64,000 nt of DNA, from the NCBI GenBank assembly GCA_028386065.3, contig JAKUCV010002753.1, forward strand, positions 333,287 through 397,286, read 5' to 3'. Below the pieces are notes generated by a model. The model was given only the letters and a program-made list of their open reading frames with translations. It ran no database searches and was not told where the DNA came from. The stretch comes from Turnera subulata (taxonomy: Eukaryota > Streptophyta > Magnoliopsida > Malpighiales > Passifloraceae). A program made the translations under genes and the position numbers. Positions 52,758-64,000 of this stretch are shown one piece after another (position 1 is the first letter of the stretch; each line of letters begins with the position of its first letter).

Positions 52758-52767
52758 AACAAATTTA

Positions 52768-55700
52768 AGACTGAGTGTTAACTGTCTTCTTAACTCAATT
52801 ACGGAACCCAAAACTTTGTTTAAGGAAAACTATTTTCTTCTCGAACGATGAACCGTGTAAAACTCCATCCTTTGTTATCTTCAATTTTCACAATATTGTA
52901 CAGTATCAGAAATTGAATTCCACGGAATGTCAAAGGGCATATTAGAAGATGACACCTGCCCGAACTTGCTGAACCCAGTATCTTGAAGAGATTTCCCTGT
53001 CAAGAGGAAGAACTAGGAGATCCATCTACATCACCCATGTGTCCGACATTGAATAGCCAAAGTGACATTCAAAATCTGACACCTGCAAGGCACTACTACT
53101 GTACTAGTCCTGCACTTCCTTCCATGCTTGATTGTCCTTGTTGAAAACTGGAAGGCAATTCACAATGTCCTCCTGAAAAGAGCCAACCTACAATCCTGAA
53201 ATATCCTGAAATCCTAAACTACTTTGTGTAAAGGCCATTACTAGTACTTAGTGTATAGTATCATTTATTAGTAAACCTTAGGCATGCGAGTGGACAACTA
53301 AAACGCATATCATTATTTGGACTTTTATACAGAGACATCCATAGTGCAATAGATTCTCATCAGTTCGTTAATTGTCACAGTAGTACACTCTGATGAGTAG
53401 ACACAAACACTGAGCTTTCTAATGTATGCATCGTCAAAACGTGTCATTACAAAGAATGAATATAGAGATGGAAGAATGTATACAATTTGTATTCTTCTAA
53501 GAAAGCGATCTGCATTTTAAAATGTTGAAAGCAACCATGAGTACCATAAACAGTCACATAATAAGGGTTAATCACATAAATGGTCCCTGTAAATGCTGAC
53601 ATATTACCTGAGATTCATCCCACATTGGTGATTTAATCAAGATGGCGGACCAATTAAATCAATTTGTGCAAGTATAGGGACATAATGTTGGCAGATTGGG
53701 GTAGGGTATAAAGAATATCGATTGCCTCGAGTGGGGGACGAATCATGTGATCAACCTCTTAATTAATCTTTATCTTATTACATCTTATGTTCATCACTTA
53801 TTGCCTTTGAATAATGAAAGATTATGTTAATATTTCCGGTTTTTTTTTTATATTAGAAGAGTATCCCAGTCGACTACCGAACTAATCTCCCAACCTCCTT
53901 CAACTAATAGTCAACATATATAGGATTAGCCTATCTTTCTCAAAATTTTCGGATAGAGCCACCTCTCTATCTTGGTTTCACTTTAGTTTTACACCTCATG
54001 TCGATTTCAATTAGGGATACGTCAAGATTTGGTTTTAACATAAAGAGGATAGGTGTTAAGTTCACAAACCAAGAATTCAAAAATAGGGGACATGCTACTA
54101 TCAAATAATCCATACATTCTATTATTGAAAAAATATTTAAAATGAACAAAAAGAATAAAATCAAATGGATGGAAACTTCGGTTTAATATTGCATAATAAT
54201 ACCACAGAGTTTTTTCGGTAAGTAACCCAACATTTCCTTTATTTGTTATAATTTGCATCATCTAGAAAGTGTAGGTCCTTTTTAGCTCGAATCTCATCAA
54301 GTTCACCAAACAAATGGAAAATGTCCAAAACGGAGTGAGAGCCATAGAGGGGAGAAAAAGAATTCAAAAGAACATTCACTTTGTCAAACATTACACGAGA
54401 CCATAATGCCCGACAACCACTTCTCTTTTCAGGCCATTGAGAATTGAGATAACAGATCACTTACTTCTGACTTCTAGGCAAGCAATCGACACGTACCGAC
54501 TATATAATACCACAATAACAAAACGTAGAACAAACAAACAGCAATTACACCACACTACCTGCACAGTCTAATCACCTACCAATTATCTGAACAAAAACAC
54601 ACTGCAAAATGTGTCACATCCTCCACAAATGCTTTGCAATTGAAGGAGAAAAAGAAGGGAAAGAAATGATCTTGACATCCATAGAATACTATATTAATGT
54701 GGATATTTAAAACCTTTTGTTAAAAAAAAAACCCTTACAAAAAGAATGGAAATTTGACTAAACCTTCCACATATGGGCGCGTAATTTGGCAATCATCTGA
54801 AGCAAGTTTGAGAAACAATGTCATGTGAGTTCTTTTTTCATTTGGTGAGAACTAAGTTCTCTTATTTTTTGAACCAGTAGAGGTGTCTAAAATTGGAGAT
54901 ACTTCTAATGTCTATATATAATTAAACTGTCGAAATCACTTCCTGGCTCATTCATCAGCAGCACAAGGAAGTGGAGAATCTCATGAAAATAAAAATTGAG
55001 TAGGATATGGCTGAATAATCCATCTCGACGGAGAAACCCAGATCCGACTCAGCTCAAAATCAAGATTTGAATGATTGTGTCAATGCCATTCACTTACTTT
55101 TGTGGGGAGCCCTGTAGGGTACTCCTTTGTTTTGATCAGAATGTAGGGTACTCCTTCATGCAATCATGATCTTGACATTTTTTCACTTGTGGACATGATG
55201 CCATATATATGCCTCACTAAAGATTTTACCACTAAGCACAAATGTTGGAAATAGTGAGTCCACATTGCTCACTTAAATTCAATTAGGTAAGCCACATTGT
55301 TGTGATATACACAATTGCATACAGATTGTAGAAACATAATACAAATAGTTTGCACACTGAAATAGGATTTAAACGGGAAAATATGAGAATTGGCACACTA
55401 TAACGGTCTACACCGATTAATAATCAGAACCGAGGCTTCTAATCTTGAAAAAAAAAAAGATTTTCACTACTCTAATGGCCCATGTAATGGAATGGAATCA
55501 AATAGAATCTATTCTTAAAATTCCGATTACACCCAACCATACGGGCTACAAGTGTCGCCACTTAATTGGTCAGTGGAGTTTCAAGCTAGCAATCTGTCCC
55601 CTTATGCAATTCAAGGTATAGCACCTATATCCATCCTTCAAAATAGTAATATATATGCTACTACATTAGCTGATGAATCATTATGAGGACAATTCTTGTA

Positions 55701-56110
55701 TATAATACGAATATCATTTTATGCTAGACATATATATTCTTCTAATTTTTTAAATTTTTATTACATAGTACCAATTTTGAGTAGAAAAATGGTTGATATA
55801 TTGACGATGCAATAATACTAGAGAGGGTCATATAACGTGCTGCTTTTCTAAAAAAATGAATTAGGAAAAATGTACTCTCATTCTAAACACACGTGATGAT
55901 TCGATTCATATTAATGAAAAAAGATATAATTTTGACCACCACTAAATTATTTTTTATAATATAACATGGTTTCAAAAATTGTTTGGTTATTTATCTTAAA
56001 ATAAGATATTAAGTTGAGAGTTCAAATTCCAATAGCCTCCCTGGCCTTGCTTTCCACTAAGCTAAATTTTTATTAAAAAAGGTACCTTCATATATATAAA
56101 AAAGGTGTCG
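52768..56110. other. Intergenic, nothing firmly recognised
   Basis: AT-rich. A stretch at about 53568-53765 starts GGGTTAATCACATAAATGGTCCC and ends with a loosely inverted GATTCGTCC...GATCACATG; it may be a worn TIR element but no target duplication was found. Open frames here are short and unrecognised. Confidence 0.4.
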
Positions 56111-56475
56111 GATCGCGAGTGGGTAGGAAAACAGTGCAAAGGTTTTATCCATAGATTACGCCCTTGCACAAGCTTCCAAGCGGAGTTGTGAGCTATTTAG
56201 GATTCTATATGTTGCAGGGGACATGAGCATAACTCACTTGATCATGGAAACAGACAACGAAGAACCGACTTGAATCCTAGACAATGAACTATCTAGTAGG
56301 TTGGAACATCTACCTCTATTAGAGTGCATTCACTCCTTGTTCGCCCTGTAGACGGTCAGCTTTCATCACAATTATCGTGAAACTAACTTTGTAGTAGATA
56401 TGCTAGCTAGAAATGCTTTTGATGTACGAGATGAGTTGAGACTTCTAGATGTCTCTCTTGATTTCTGCATGGCTC
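56111..56475 (+). pseudogene. RNase H-like relic, probably LINE-derived
   Basis: In one frame with stops: HLIMETDNEEPT (56240-56275), LEHLPLLECIHSLFAL (near 56300-56350), then VSFHHNYRETNFVVDMLARNA (56356-56418; shown in parts: HHNYRE, NFVVDMLARNA). This is the E-x-D ... F-x-H-x-x-RE-x-N-x-x-AD-x-LA pattern of the RNase H domain found in plant LINEs and derived genes. The catalytic region is broken by stops and no RT lies upstream, so this is a 3' fragment. Confidence 0.6.
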
Positions 56476-58639
56476 TGTTTTGTTTTATAATTTAATCCAA
56501 TAACTTAAGTTTTTAGATTCAACTTATGAATTTTTTCTATAATTTAGTCCAATAACTTAAGTTCTTAGATTGAGTTAGTCCTTTGAGCTATTATTCTAGC
56601 CAATCATATGTGTATTAGTTTTTGTTGTGTTATTTTTATTTTGTTATTAAGATATAAGAATATGATGATATTTCAATTATTTTTTATGACTAGTCCATAT
56701 TGCAATTGCAAATGTGGATATTATTATAGTTTCAATAAGCTTATTCGTAAAAATTAAAAGAACTCAATCGGGTCACAGTCCTTAATTTACTTTCTATTGC
56801 CATTTCCTAGGCTGATTTCACAAGTCAAAGAATGAAAAACCGAGCAGAGAGAACTTGCTCTCCATTTTTTGTTTACAGGAATGACGATATGGTTGCATTT
56901 GCACCACCCTACACCGGCCATTGACAAAACACGCATTAAATATCTGGGTAGGTGCCCAAAACATTTCTTCTTGGGACAATAAAAAGGATAAAATCCACAA
57001 AGGATAATACAAAGCGCTATGTGTTATAAAATGAGGGATGAAATTCACTCATTTATAGAATAATACAAGTTTGATCAAGGTAATAATCTATTTTTGATAG
57101 TAGTAATATAATTTTAATGGTAATAATACAACTTTGATAATAATTATAATGAAGAATAATAAAATATAGATGGAGGGAGATGGTGAAGAGAGGTGTATGG
57201 AAATAAAGAGAGAGTGAAGTTTATGGTGGGTTATAAGTGTGTGTGTGTATGAAAATGAAGGGGGTATTTATAAGTAAAAATAGGAGGATAAAAACAAATA
57301 AATTAGGTTGGATTATAAGAATTAATATCACATGGATTTAGGTGGTGAAGATGAAGACAGAGGAGGTAGAAGAAAAATCCATATAAAAGTTTGATATATG
57401 GTAAAGAATTTTACCAGAAATAAATTTAAGAGTTTTACTGGATAGTAACAATCATATTCACCATAATTTATTTATAACAGTATGAACATTAATCTTTTCA
57501 TTTTATTTCTTTTTTCCATGCAAAATGAAGGATCCCTTTCAAGAAAACCTCCACCCCAAAAAATAATAATAAAAAAAAAGAAGCACACATTTGACCAATA
57601 AGACGGCTTGATAAAATAAAAGTGGGTCACACCGTATCGGAAGTTTCTGGAGATGGACCATCAGGATTCTTACAAGTGTCATGGTAGCCTCATGGTGGAC
57701 ACCTCACACGATACTAGGAACCCTGTTTTCCTCCTCTTTCCTTTTGCTCTTCTCATTTTTTCAGGAAAAAATTGAAAACCAAAGGAAAAAAGAAAAGCCG
57801 GAGATTTGGATTTTGGGAGACAAAAAATATATATATATATATACTACACTAAGTTAAAACTTAAAAAAAACCTACTATTACTATCCTGGGGCCCAGTCTC
57901 TGGAGACTTCCACGTCTGCAATCCACGTAATTCCGTACACGGTGACAAAGGATGGGGCCCAACAGATAGTGGGACCAGAGAGAGAAAAGAATGAAATCTG
58001 AAAATCCGATTGGGGGGTCCGACATTGGGAACACGGGCGGGTCGGAGATCTTAAGAATTCCGACACTTGAGCTGGATGCCACTTTGTTTGCTTAGCCTTA
58101 CTACTACTAAAATAGATTCCTATCTCTACTAAAATAGATTCCTATCTCCTCTAAAAGGAAAAAGGAAAAAAGAAGGGAGAAGGAGAAGGAGAAGCTGATG
58201 ACTTTCAGATTTTTTTTCATAAGACTTCGATTTCTGACCATAATCTGCTTGTGGACATAAATTCAGGTTTAAAACTTTTCCTCTAAGATGACGTTATCCG
58301 TTCTACCCACGATCATCAAGAGGTTCATAAATTTTGTATTCTATTGTGGTTTTGCTTTACTAAAAGAAAAAAAAAACAAACAGTTTGAAATACTAGGTAA
58401 TTTGATGGAGAATTGTGTATTCCCGATTCTGAGTCTTCTTAATTTTGGGCCCTCATTAAGGATGAAACTTCGTCATTTAATGGTATCCTTCAAGTGCATG
58501 TTGTTTTTTGTTTTATCATCAAACAAAAAAATACATGTTGTTTCGTACCGGTTCAATAATCAATAAGTGGTTCGTATCTACAACATCAATCCTCCTTTAA
58601 TGGACGATGTTAATCTCATTTGACTATTAAAAAAATCAA
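56476..58639. other. Intergenic, nothing recognised
   Basis: AT-rich with a short (TG)n at about 57238-57250 and (TA)n at 57830-57842. No gene seen. Confidence 0.5.
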
Positions 58640-59010
58640 TTCCTTTAATGGATAAGACATTGACCCGGAGAAAACCAGATGATCCGCCCAGTTTTTTGTG
58701 ACTCGGTTGAATCGGTAACCCGATCGGGTCATTTTTAAATCATAATTATGCTAATATTTTTTTATTTTCACCCTATTTTACAAAAAAATAGTATTTTTAA
58801 TGAAATTTTGTATTTTTAAACTTTATATTTATCTTTAGTTTATAATTATAGACAAATAAGAATATATATTATATTAAATATTAATTATATAATAATTACT
58901 ATGCCGGTTCAATTATATTGAACCTCCAAGTCGAACTCGGTCTGACCAATGAGCCATGATTTAGGATCTTTTCAGGATCGGTGTCTGGTCAAGCTCTGAT
59001 AATACTGGTC
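58640..59010. repeat. Possible worn DNA-transposon repeat
   Basis: ACTCGGTTGAATCGGTAACCCGATCGGGTCATTTTT-type left part (58701-58736) and a right part with TCGAACTCGGTCTGACC resemble a common plant non-autonomous repeat. Ends and target duplication could not be fixed. Confidence 0.35.
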
Positions 59011-62000
59011 TACACTACAGATGTTGGGAGATAAACCACCAATACGATTCGATTGGAGTTTTGAAATCAATAAACAAGGCAACAATATAAAAGTTCCGAT
59101 CGTAAATGTCAACAATTGAATTATGTATAATCTATGTTTAATAAAACTTATGCCACATCTGAATTAGAGATGAAGAAAGAATGAAAAGGTTTTGTCACAG
59201 GCTATATATAGCAAAACGAAATACAACAAAATCACCTAGTATTATTCGGTTCAGCTGTTTGGATTGCAAACCCAATTATCTATCTCTTTTGAACTAGTAG
59301 TAATGTCTCTAGACCCAAAAAGCAAAGGCTATTAGCAATCAATATTACTAATAGGATATGACGTGGTAGCAATGCAGTGGGTACCTAACTAGAATTTTTT
59401 CTAGTGTTATTATGTTTAGAATGTAGAGGTGGAAACTAAGTGAACAATAGAAATAACTATTTCCGGTATGTTTACAAACATATGACTAGCTACTATACTA
59501 ACCGGCAACTCTTTTCAACGTATCATGGGAGATTTGTTTGGATATATGATCTTTCTATAATCTTTTCAAGAAAAAGAAAGTTTTACGTATTAATTAAACG
59601 ACTACTACTAACTCGAAATCTCTAATAGTCATTAGTTCATCTGGATGCATCGACTTTGGTCAAAAGTGGCACATTAAGGGGCTGTAATTACTGTTAGAAG
59701 TTAGAGAAACCCAACTGTTTCAAGTTACAGGGTCAATGCATGAGAGCTTGTCTCCTTTAAATATTCTCCTGTACATCCAAGAAGGTTGAAGGCTCAAGTC
59801 ATAGAAAACGTACGCTAGTTGTTTCTTGGCAAATTAATTAAGGAAAAATAAATATGGCGGTGGCAAACATGCATATGGATCACCTGCCCAATCTACCTAA
59901 CAAGAAGTAGTGATCATCAAAATTCAAAAGATCATTTTTGTCTTGAATACCTAGAAATGTGTCCATCCTTCCAGCCGTGTCTTAATTACCACTATTTGAT
60001 TTAAATCTTTTTCTCCGACCATTTTTTTTTTAATCGCTTTCAAATCTTTGCCACGATCATGTCCTTCTATCTATTTCTAGTAAAATCAAGAAGATATGGA
60101 AAAAAAAATTTGTCCGAAACCTAAGAAAATTAAGTTCATGGTGGATACTGGGTGGCGATTGGTACATATATATGTATATTTTCTGTGTTTTCTATATATA
60201 TAGTAATAAGGAAGCATGCACATTTTTGTTTTATATCAAGTAGAATATCTTTTGGGCTTTGGCATTGAGCTATGTTATGCCAGCATTTCTACATATGCTC
60301 TTAATTTTCCTTTTGTTTTTTTTTTGGTAGAAATGGGGGCTTAACGTGAGCAGGGTTTGATGATCCATAAATGTAAATGATTGACTCATTAAATCATTTC
60401 TATTAACATTCTAAATGATTTTTTTTTTCAGCTATGCGTGACTTTTATTTCATGAAGGATTTATTTTTATTTTTTTAATAGCCATGACGAGGGATGCATT
60501 AAAGAATTGGATCCGACTAGTCAAGTACGCATTAACTGTAATAACGATAACAGAAGTTTCATTCTTTTTTCAGTTTTCTTAAGTATCATCAAATCATGTA
60601 GTCAAATATGCATTAACTGTAAGATGCATCAAAACTTATCCTTTAACATCAGGCATTAATTAAATTAATGAAACAATGAGTATGAGATACAATTTTGTTT
60701 TTGTCGGAATGAGAATGAGATACACGACTTCTTATCTTCATCGACAGTTAATATAGTGTTGTCATACTATTTATTGGAAGATGTTTACATCTATATTTCT
60801 AGGATGTTTACTGTTGCTTATAATTTCTGTTTTCCAATTAATATTTCCATGTATTTGCTGCTTTGCTTGTTTGGTTCGAGATTCTTTTTTTCATGGTGTA
60901 ATCTTTTTCCGCAATGTACAAGTTAGATATGAGCTCAAGTTTATCGGCTTGCAGACTACTACAATTTTTTCCATTAATATTAATTATTATAATTATAATA
61001 AATGCTAGGCGTCAAAAATTTTTGATTCATGAGAAATTTTTAATTTTTTCAAATTTTCATATTAATTCAAAATTAGACTTTTACTGCAGCCGGTAGAAGT
61101 CTGGAAAAGAAAGAATATAACAATAATTTGATTTCATCTCCCAAGAAAAAAAAATCTGATTTGTTTCTTCATTGTTTTAAAAATAAAAATAAAAATATGA
61201 AAATAGAGAGAAATGTAGACACCTTAAAAAGCAATCATTTTTGGGAGGATGAGCTATAGCTGAAGTGATATTCAAGTAGGGCTGAAGGTCTCAAATTCGC
61301 ATCCCCCTAAAAAAAAAAAAAATCTCTTCTTGTGGCCAATCATTTATATATTAAGAAAGATAGAAAAGCTCTAAAAATAATAATAAAAAAAGATAGAAAA
61401 GAACTTGAGTTATAATAGCTTAGTAGAACGCATTTAACACTTGGTGACATGCATCCTTATCATTTGCTTCTAAAGTTGATAACTGTCAAAAAAAATTCGT
61501 CAAAGAAAGTAAAAATCATGAAAATGTAAATTGATTCTAATTATCTGAGACGAGTTACTTTAAATGGGGGGGTATATGGCATGGCACTGTGTAAGCAGTG
61601 GAAAGTTTTTAGACACCAAAAATGGCTGTGTAATCCTTGCAAAATGACAAAAATACAGATAAGAGATTTCAAACATTGGTCGGTCTTACCCAGATTTGGC
61701 AAGCTGGCATGTTAAGGATATACATGAAGAAAAGCAGAGATTAGCATTGAGAGGTTGGTTAATTGTATGTAACCCACAAAGAGGGAAATTGTGGATGAAC
61801 TTAATTTGTGATATATCCATTTCCTTGTTTTCTATGCATTCATTGATGAGGATTTGGTTGTTAGAAAAAACTTGTTGGAACAAATCGAGACACATTTTTT
61901 TGGACATCATCAAACAGGATGGCTTACAAGGATAGAATCAGAACAAAATATTACAGGTTCAAGCTATAAAAAGTAAATATTATCCCTGTAGAATAAATTT

Positions 62001-62080
62001 ACACCTTTGGCTGGATTCGCTGGGGGTTAATTAGATATTGCAAGAGGACATTTGTCCTTTTGTCTTCATCGCGCACACAC
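59011..62080. other. Intergenic upstream of CYP707A
   Basis: AT-rich without recognisable genes. At about 61246-61322 a sequence with GAGCTATAGCTGAAGTG and CAAATTCGCATCCCC before an A-run resembles a worn tRNA-derived SINE. Confidence 0.45.
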
Positions 62081-62086
62081 ACCCTC

Positions 62087-62095
62087 TATAAAATC
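62087..62095 (+). promoter_or_regulatory. Likely TATA box of CYP707A gene
   Basis: TATAAAATC, 130 bp upstream of the ATG at 62217 and preceded by a CA-rich run; normal core-promoter placement. Confidence 0.6.
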
Positions 62096-62216
62096 CGCTT
62101 CCCTCCTCTCCATATGACAAGGATCACTAACGAAAAACCCCTCCATTTTACTACGACGAGACTATTGCTAAAGCTCCCCCTATAAACAAACACCCTACAC
62201 CAAGAACAAAAGAGAG

Positions 62217-64000
62217 ATGGGCGGGATTCTCGTTTATGTTTTCCTTTTACTCCTTACTCTAGTATCATATATAGTTAGAAGAAGGGAAAAGAAAGATGCC
62301 CACCAAACTTTTAAGCTCCCTCCAGGATCAATGGGTTGGCCTTACATTGGGGAGACTCTTCAGCTCTACTCTCAGGATCCAAAGGTCTTTTTTGCTTCCA
62401 AGCAGAAGAGGTGTGTGTGTGTAGCCCTTTTTCTCTTCTTCTTCCCTCCTAACTTTTGCTTACAAGTTTCTGAACTTCCAACCCAGTTTCGAGCATGAGC
62501 ATGATTGAATATACGTATACATATTCATGTGTGAATGTGGGTGTTATATAGGTATGGAGAGATCTTCAAGACCCATATTCTTGGTTGCCCTTGTGTTATG
62601 CTGGCGAGTCCTGAGGCTGCTCGGTTTGTGTTGGTCACTCAAGCTCATTTGTTCAAGCCAACTTATCCCAAAAGTAAGGAACACTTGATCGGCCCATCGG
62701 CTCTCTTCTTCCACCAAGGAGACTACCATATGCGCCTAAGGAAGCTTGTCCAGGGCTCCTTGTCTCTCGACGTCATTCGAAACTTGACCCCTCACATTTC
62801 TGGAGCTGCATCCTCCACTTTAGATTCATGGGATGGCGGGCGTGTAATTAACACCTTTCAAGAATTGAAAAAGGTAGGGGATCGATGGTTTATCATGTGA
62901 CTCCAGTTCTTTTAATGTCGACAATACTCAAAACACAAAATGATTGGCTCAATTTTTTTATTAGCACTTTTCCACTTCTAGGAAAGCTTTGTTACACCCC
63001 TTGCTTTCTTAAAGTGGTAAATTCTCTTGTGAATTTCATTACTTCGACCTTATACCATATTATATTATATTTCTTGTGACGTGCCAACTACTTATTATAT
63101 GTTTCATCAATTAGATTATCACTATTTATTTGAGTTTCTCATCAACTGTGCTTCTCTTTCTCAGTTTTCTTTTGAAGTAGGTATACTGGCAATTTTCGGC
63201 CATCTGGAATCCCATTACAGGGAAGAGTTGAAGAAGAACTATAGCATTGTGGATAAAGGTTATAATTCATTTCCAACAAACATCCCTGGATTCCCTTACA
63301 GGAAGGCAATGGAGGTAAGCAAAACTAGTTGGTGCATTTTCAATTAGAAAATGGTTCAATGTACTAATAACACTAGGCCTTCAATATTTTAATAAACTCT
63401 TGTATTGTACTTGTTTTCCTCAGGCAAGGAAGAGGTTAAGTAAGATACTTGGTCAAATAATTTGTGAAAGGAAAGAGAAGAGACTACTCGAAAGGGATCT
63501 TCTAGGCTGTTTACTAAACTCAAAAGATGAGAAAGGAGAAGTTCTAACTGATGATCAAATAGCGGATAACATTATTGGAGTGCTTTTTGCTGCCCAAGAC
63601 ACAACAGCCAGTGCCATGACATGGATTGTCAAATACCTCCATGACCACCCGAAACTTCTAGAGGATGTAAAGGTATGACTTCAATTTATACCCAAAAAGA
63701 AAAACAAAAAAAGTTTGATCAGGAATTGGCCAGATGCTTGTAGAGACTAGACAAACCAATGGTCTCTTCTCATTCACTCCTTGTCCTTGTCTTTGAATTT
63801 AATGTGAAGGGCATAGTGGTTGTATTAATTGGTTTTTAATTAATATGTGTGCCACTATCTTTGGACAGGCTGAACAGGAGGCAATACTCAAATTGAATGA
63901 TGAAGAAAATCGGCCACTGAGTTGGAGTCAAACAAGAAGCATGACACATTCTCAAAAGGTAGGCAATTATGTACTTCCTACCTAGAATACTAGGCATCGC
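62217..64000 (+). CDS. CYP707A: Abscisic acid 8'-hydroxylase (cytochrome P450 CYP707A), 3' end beyond window
   Basis: ER-bound P450 that starts ABA breakdown by 8'-hydroxylation, leading to phaseic acid. Exons inside the window: 62217-62410, 62552-62873, 63165-63314, 63424-63672, 63869-63958, all with GT-AG borders, coding for the first 335 of about 470 residues. N-terminal membrane anchor (ILVYVFLLLLTLVSYIV), proline-rich hinge LPPGSMGWPYIGET, then the near-invariant CYP707A stretches GEIFKTHILGCPCVML, KPTYPKSKEHLIGPSALFF, NYSIVDKGYNSFPTNIPG and the I-helix oxygen-binding motif AAQDTT. The heme-cysteine region lies to the right of the window. One small oddity is RSMTHSQK at the end of exon 5, where family members usually have R-x-MPLT-x-K. 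No damage seen in the visible part. Confidence 0.95.

Noticed and set aside
53568..53765. Possible TIR element
   Set aside because: Terminal similarity is weak and no target duplication was found.

Overview
The window looks like nuclear DNA from a flowering plant, most likely a eudicot. It is AT-rich, its genes have many GT-AG introns, it carries plant-type LTR retrotransposons and MITEs, and its gene families (clade-2-like GLR, CYP707A, a COR27/28-like clock/cold regulator) are plant-specific. No species is claimed.

Layout. Bases 1-13382 are nested transposons. A large non-autonomous Ty3/gypsy-type LTR element lies on the minus strand: its 3' LTR is cut by the window start, its internal region is 2305-6148 and its 5' LTR is 6149-9016. 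A 1.4 kb Mutator-like element with long TIRs sits inside it at 4615-6060. The gypsy element itself is inserted in a heavily decayed Ty1/copia relic (9017-13382, plus strand, 3' LTR intact). A hAT-like MITE follows at 14548-14980. Next come two plus-strand tandem glutamate receptor-like genes (16359-19894 and 20810-24727), an NDR-type AGC kinase gene (26432-31603), a COR27/COR28-like gene (34884-37512) with evening elements and a G-box in its promoter, and a COQ10 START-domain gene (39086-42806). Bases 42807-62080 are a gene-poor stretch with a three-LTR/two-internal copia-type array (45664-48872, TSD AAGAT), a Stowaway-like MITE (50780-51355), a MULE-like MITE (52329-52757) and a LINE RNase H relic near 56110-56475. 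The window ends inside a CYP707A (ABA 8'-hydroxylase) gene starting at 62217.

The host genes do not form an operon-like unit. Several fit environmental signalling: GLR channels (amino acid/Ca2+ signalling), an NDR kinase (MOB-partnered polarity/cell-cycle signalling), COR27/28 (clock, cold, light) and CYP707A (ABA catabolism). COQ10 serves mitochondrial respiration.

Most unusual observations: (1) the copia relic is filled with dozens of short hairpins whose stems change together while the loop stays close to NNGAA; (2) a second covarying hairpin series of a different type lies in the gypsy LTR; (3) the gypsy element has two ORFs antisense to it near its 3' LTR, one resembling part of a LINE endonuclease, each broken by one in-frame TAA; (4) the first GLR gene has lost the G of a splice donor that is intact in its neighbour, with a possible in-frame substitute 48 nt downstream.
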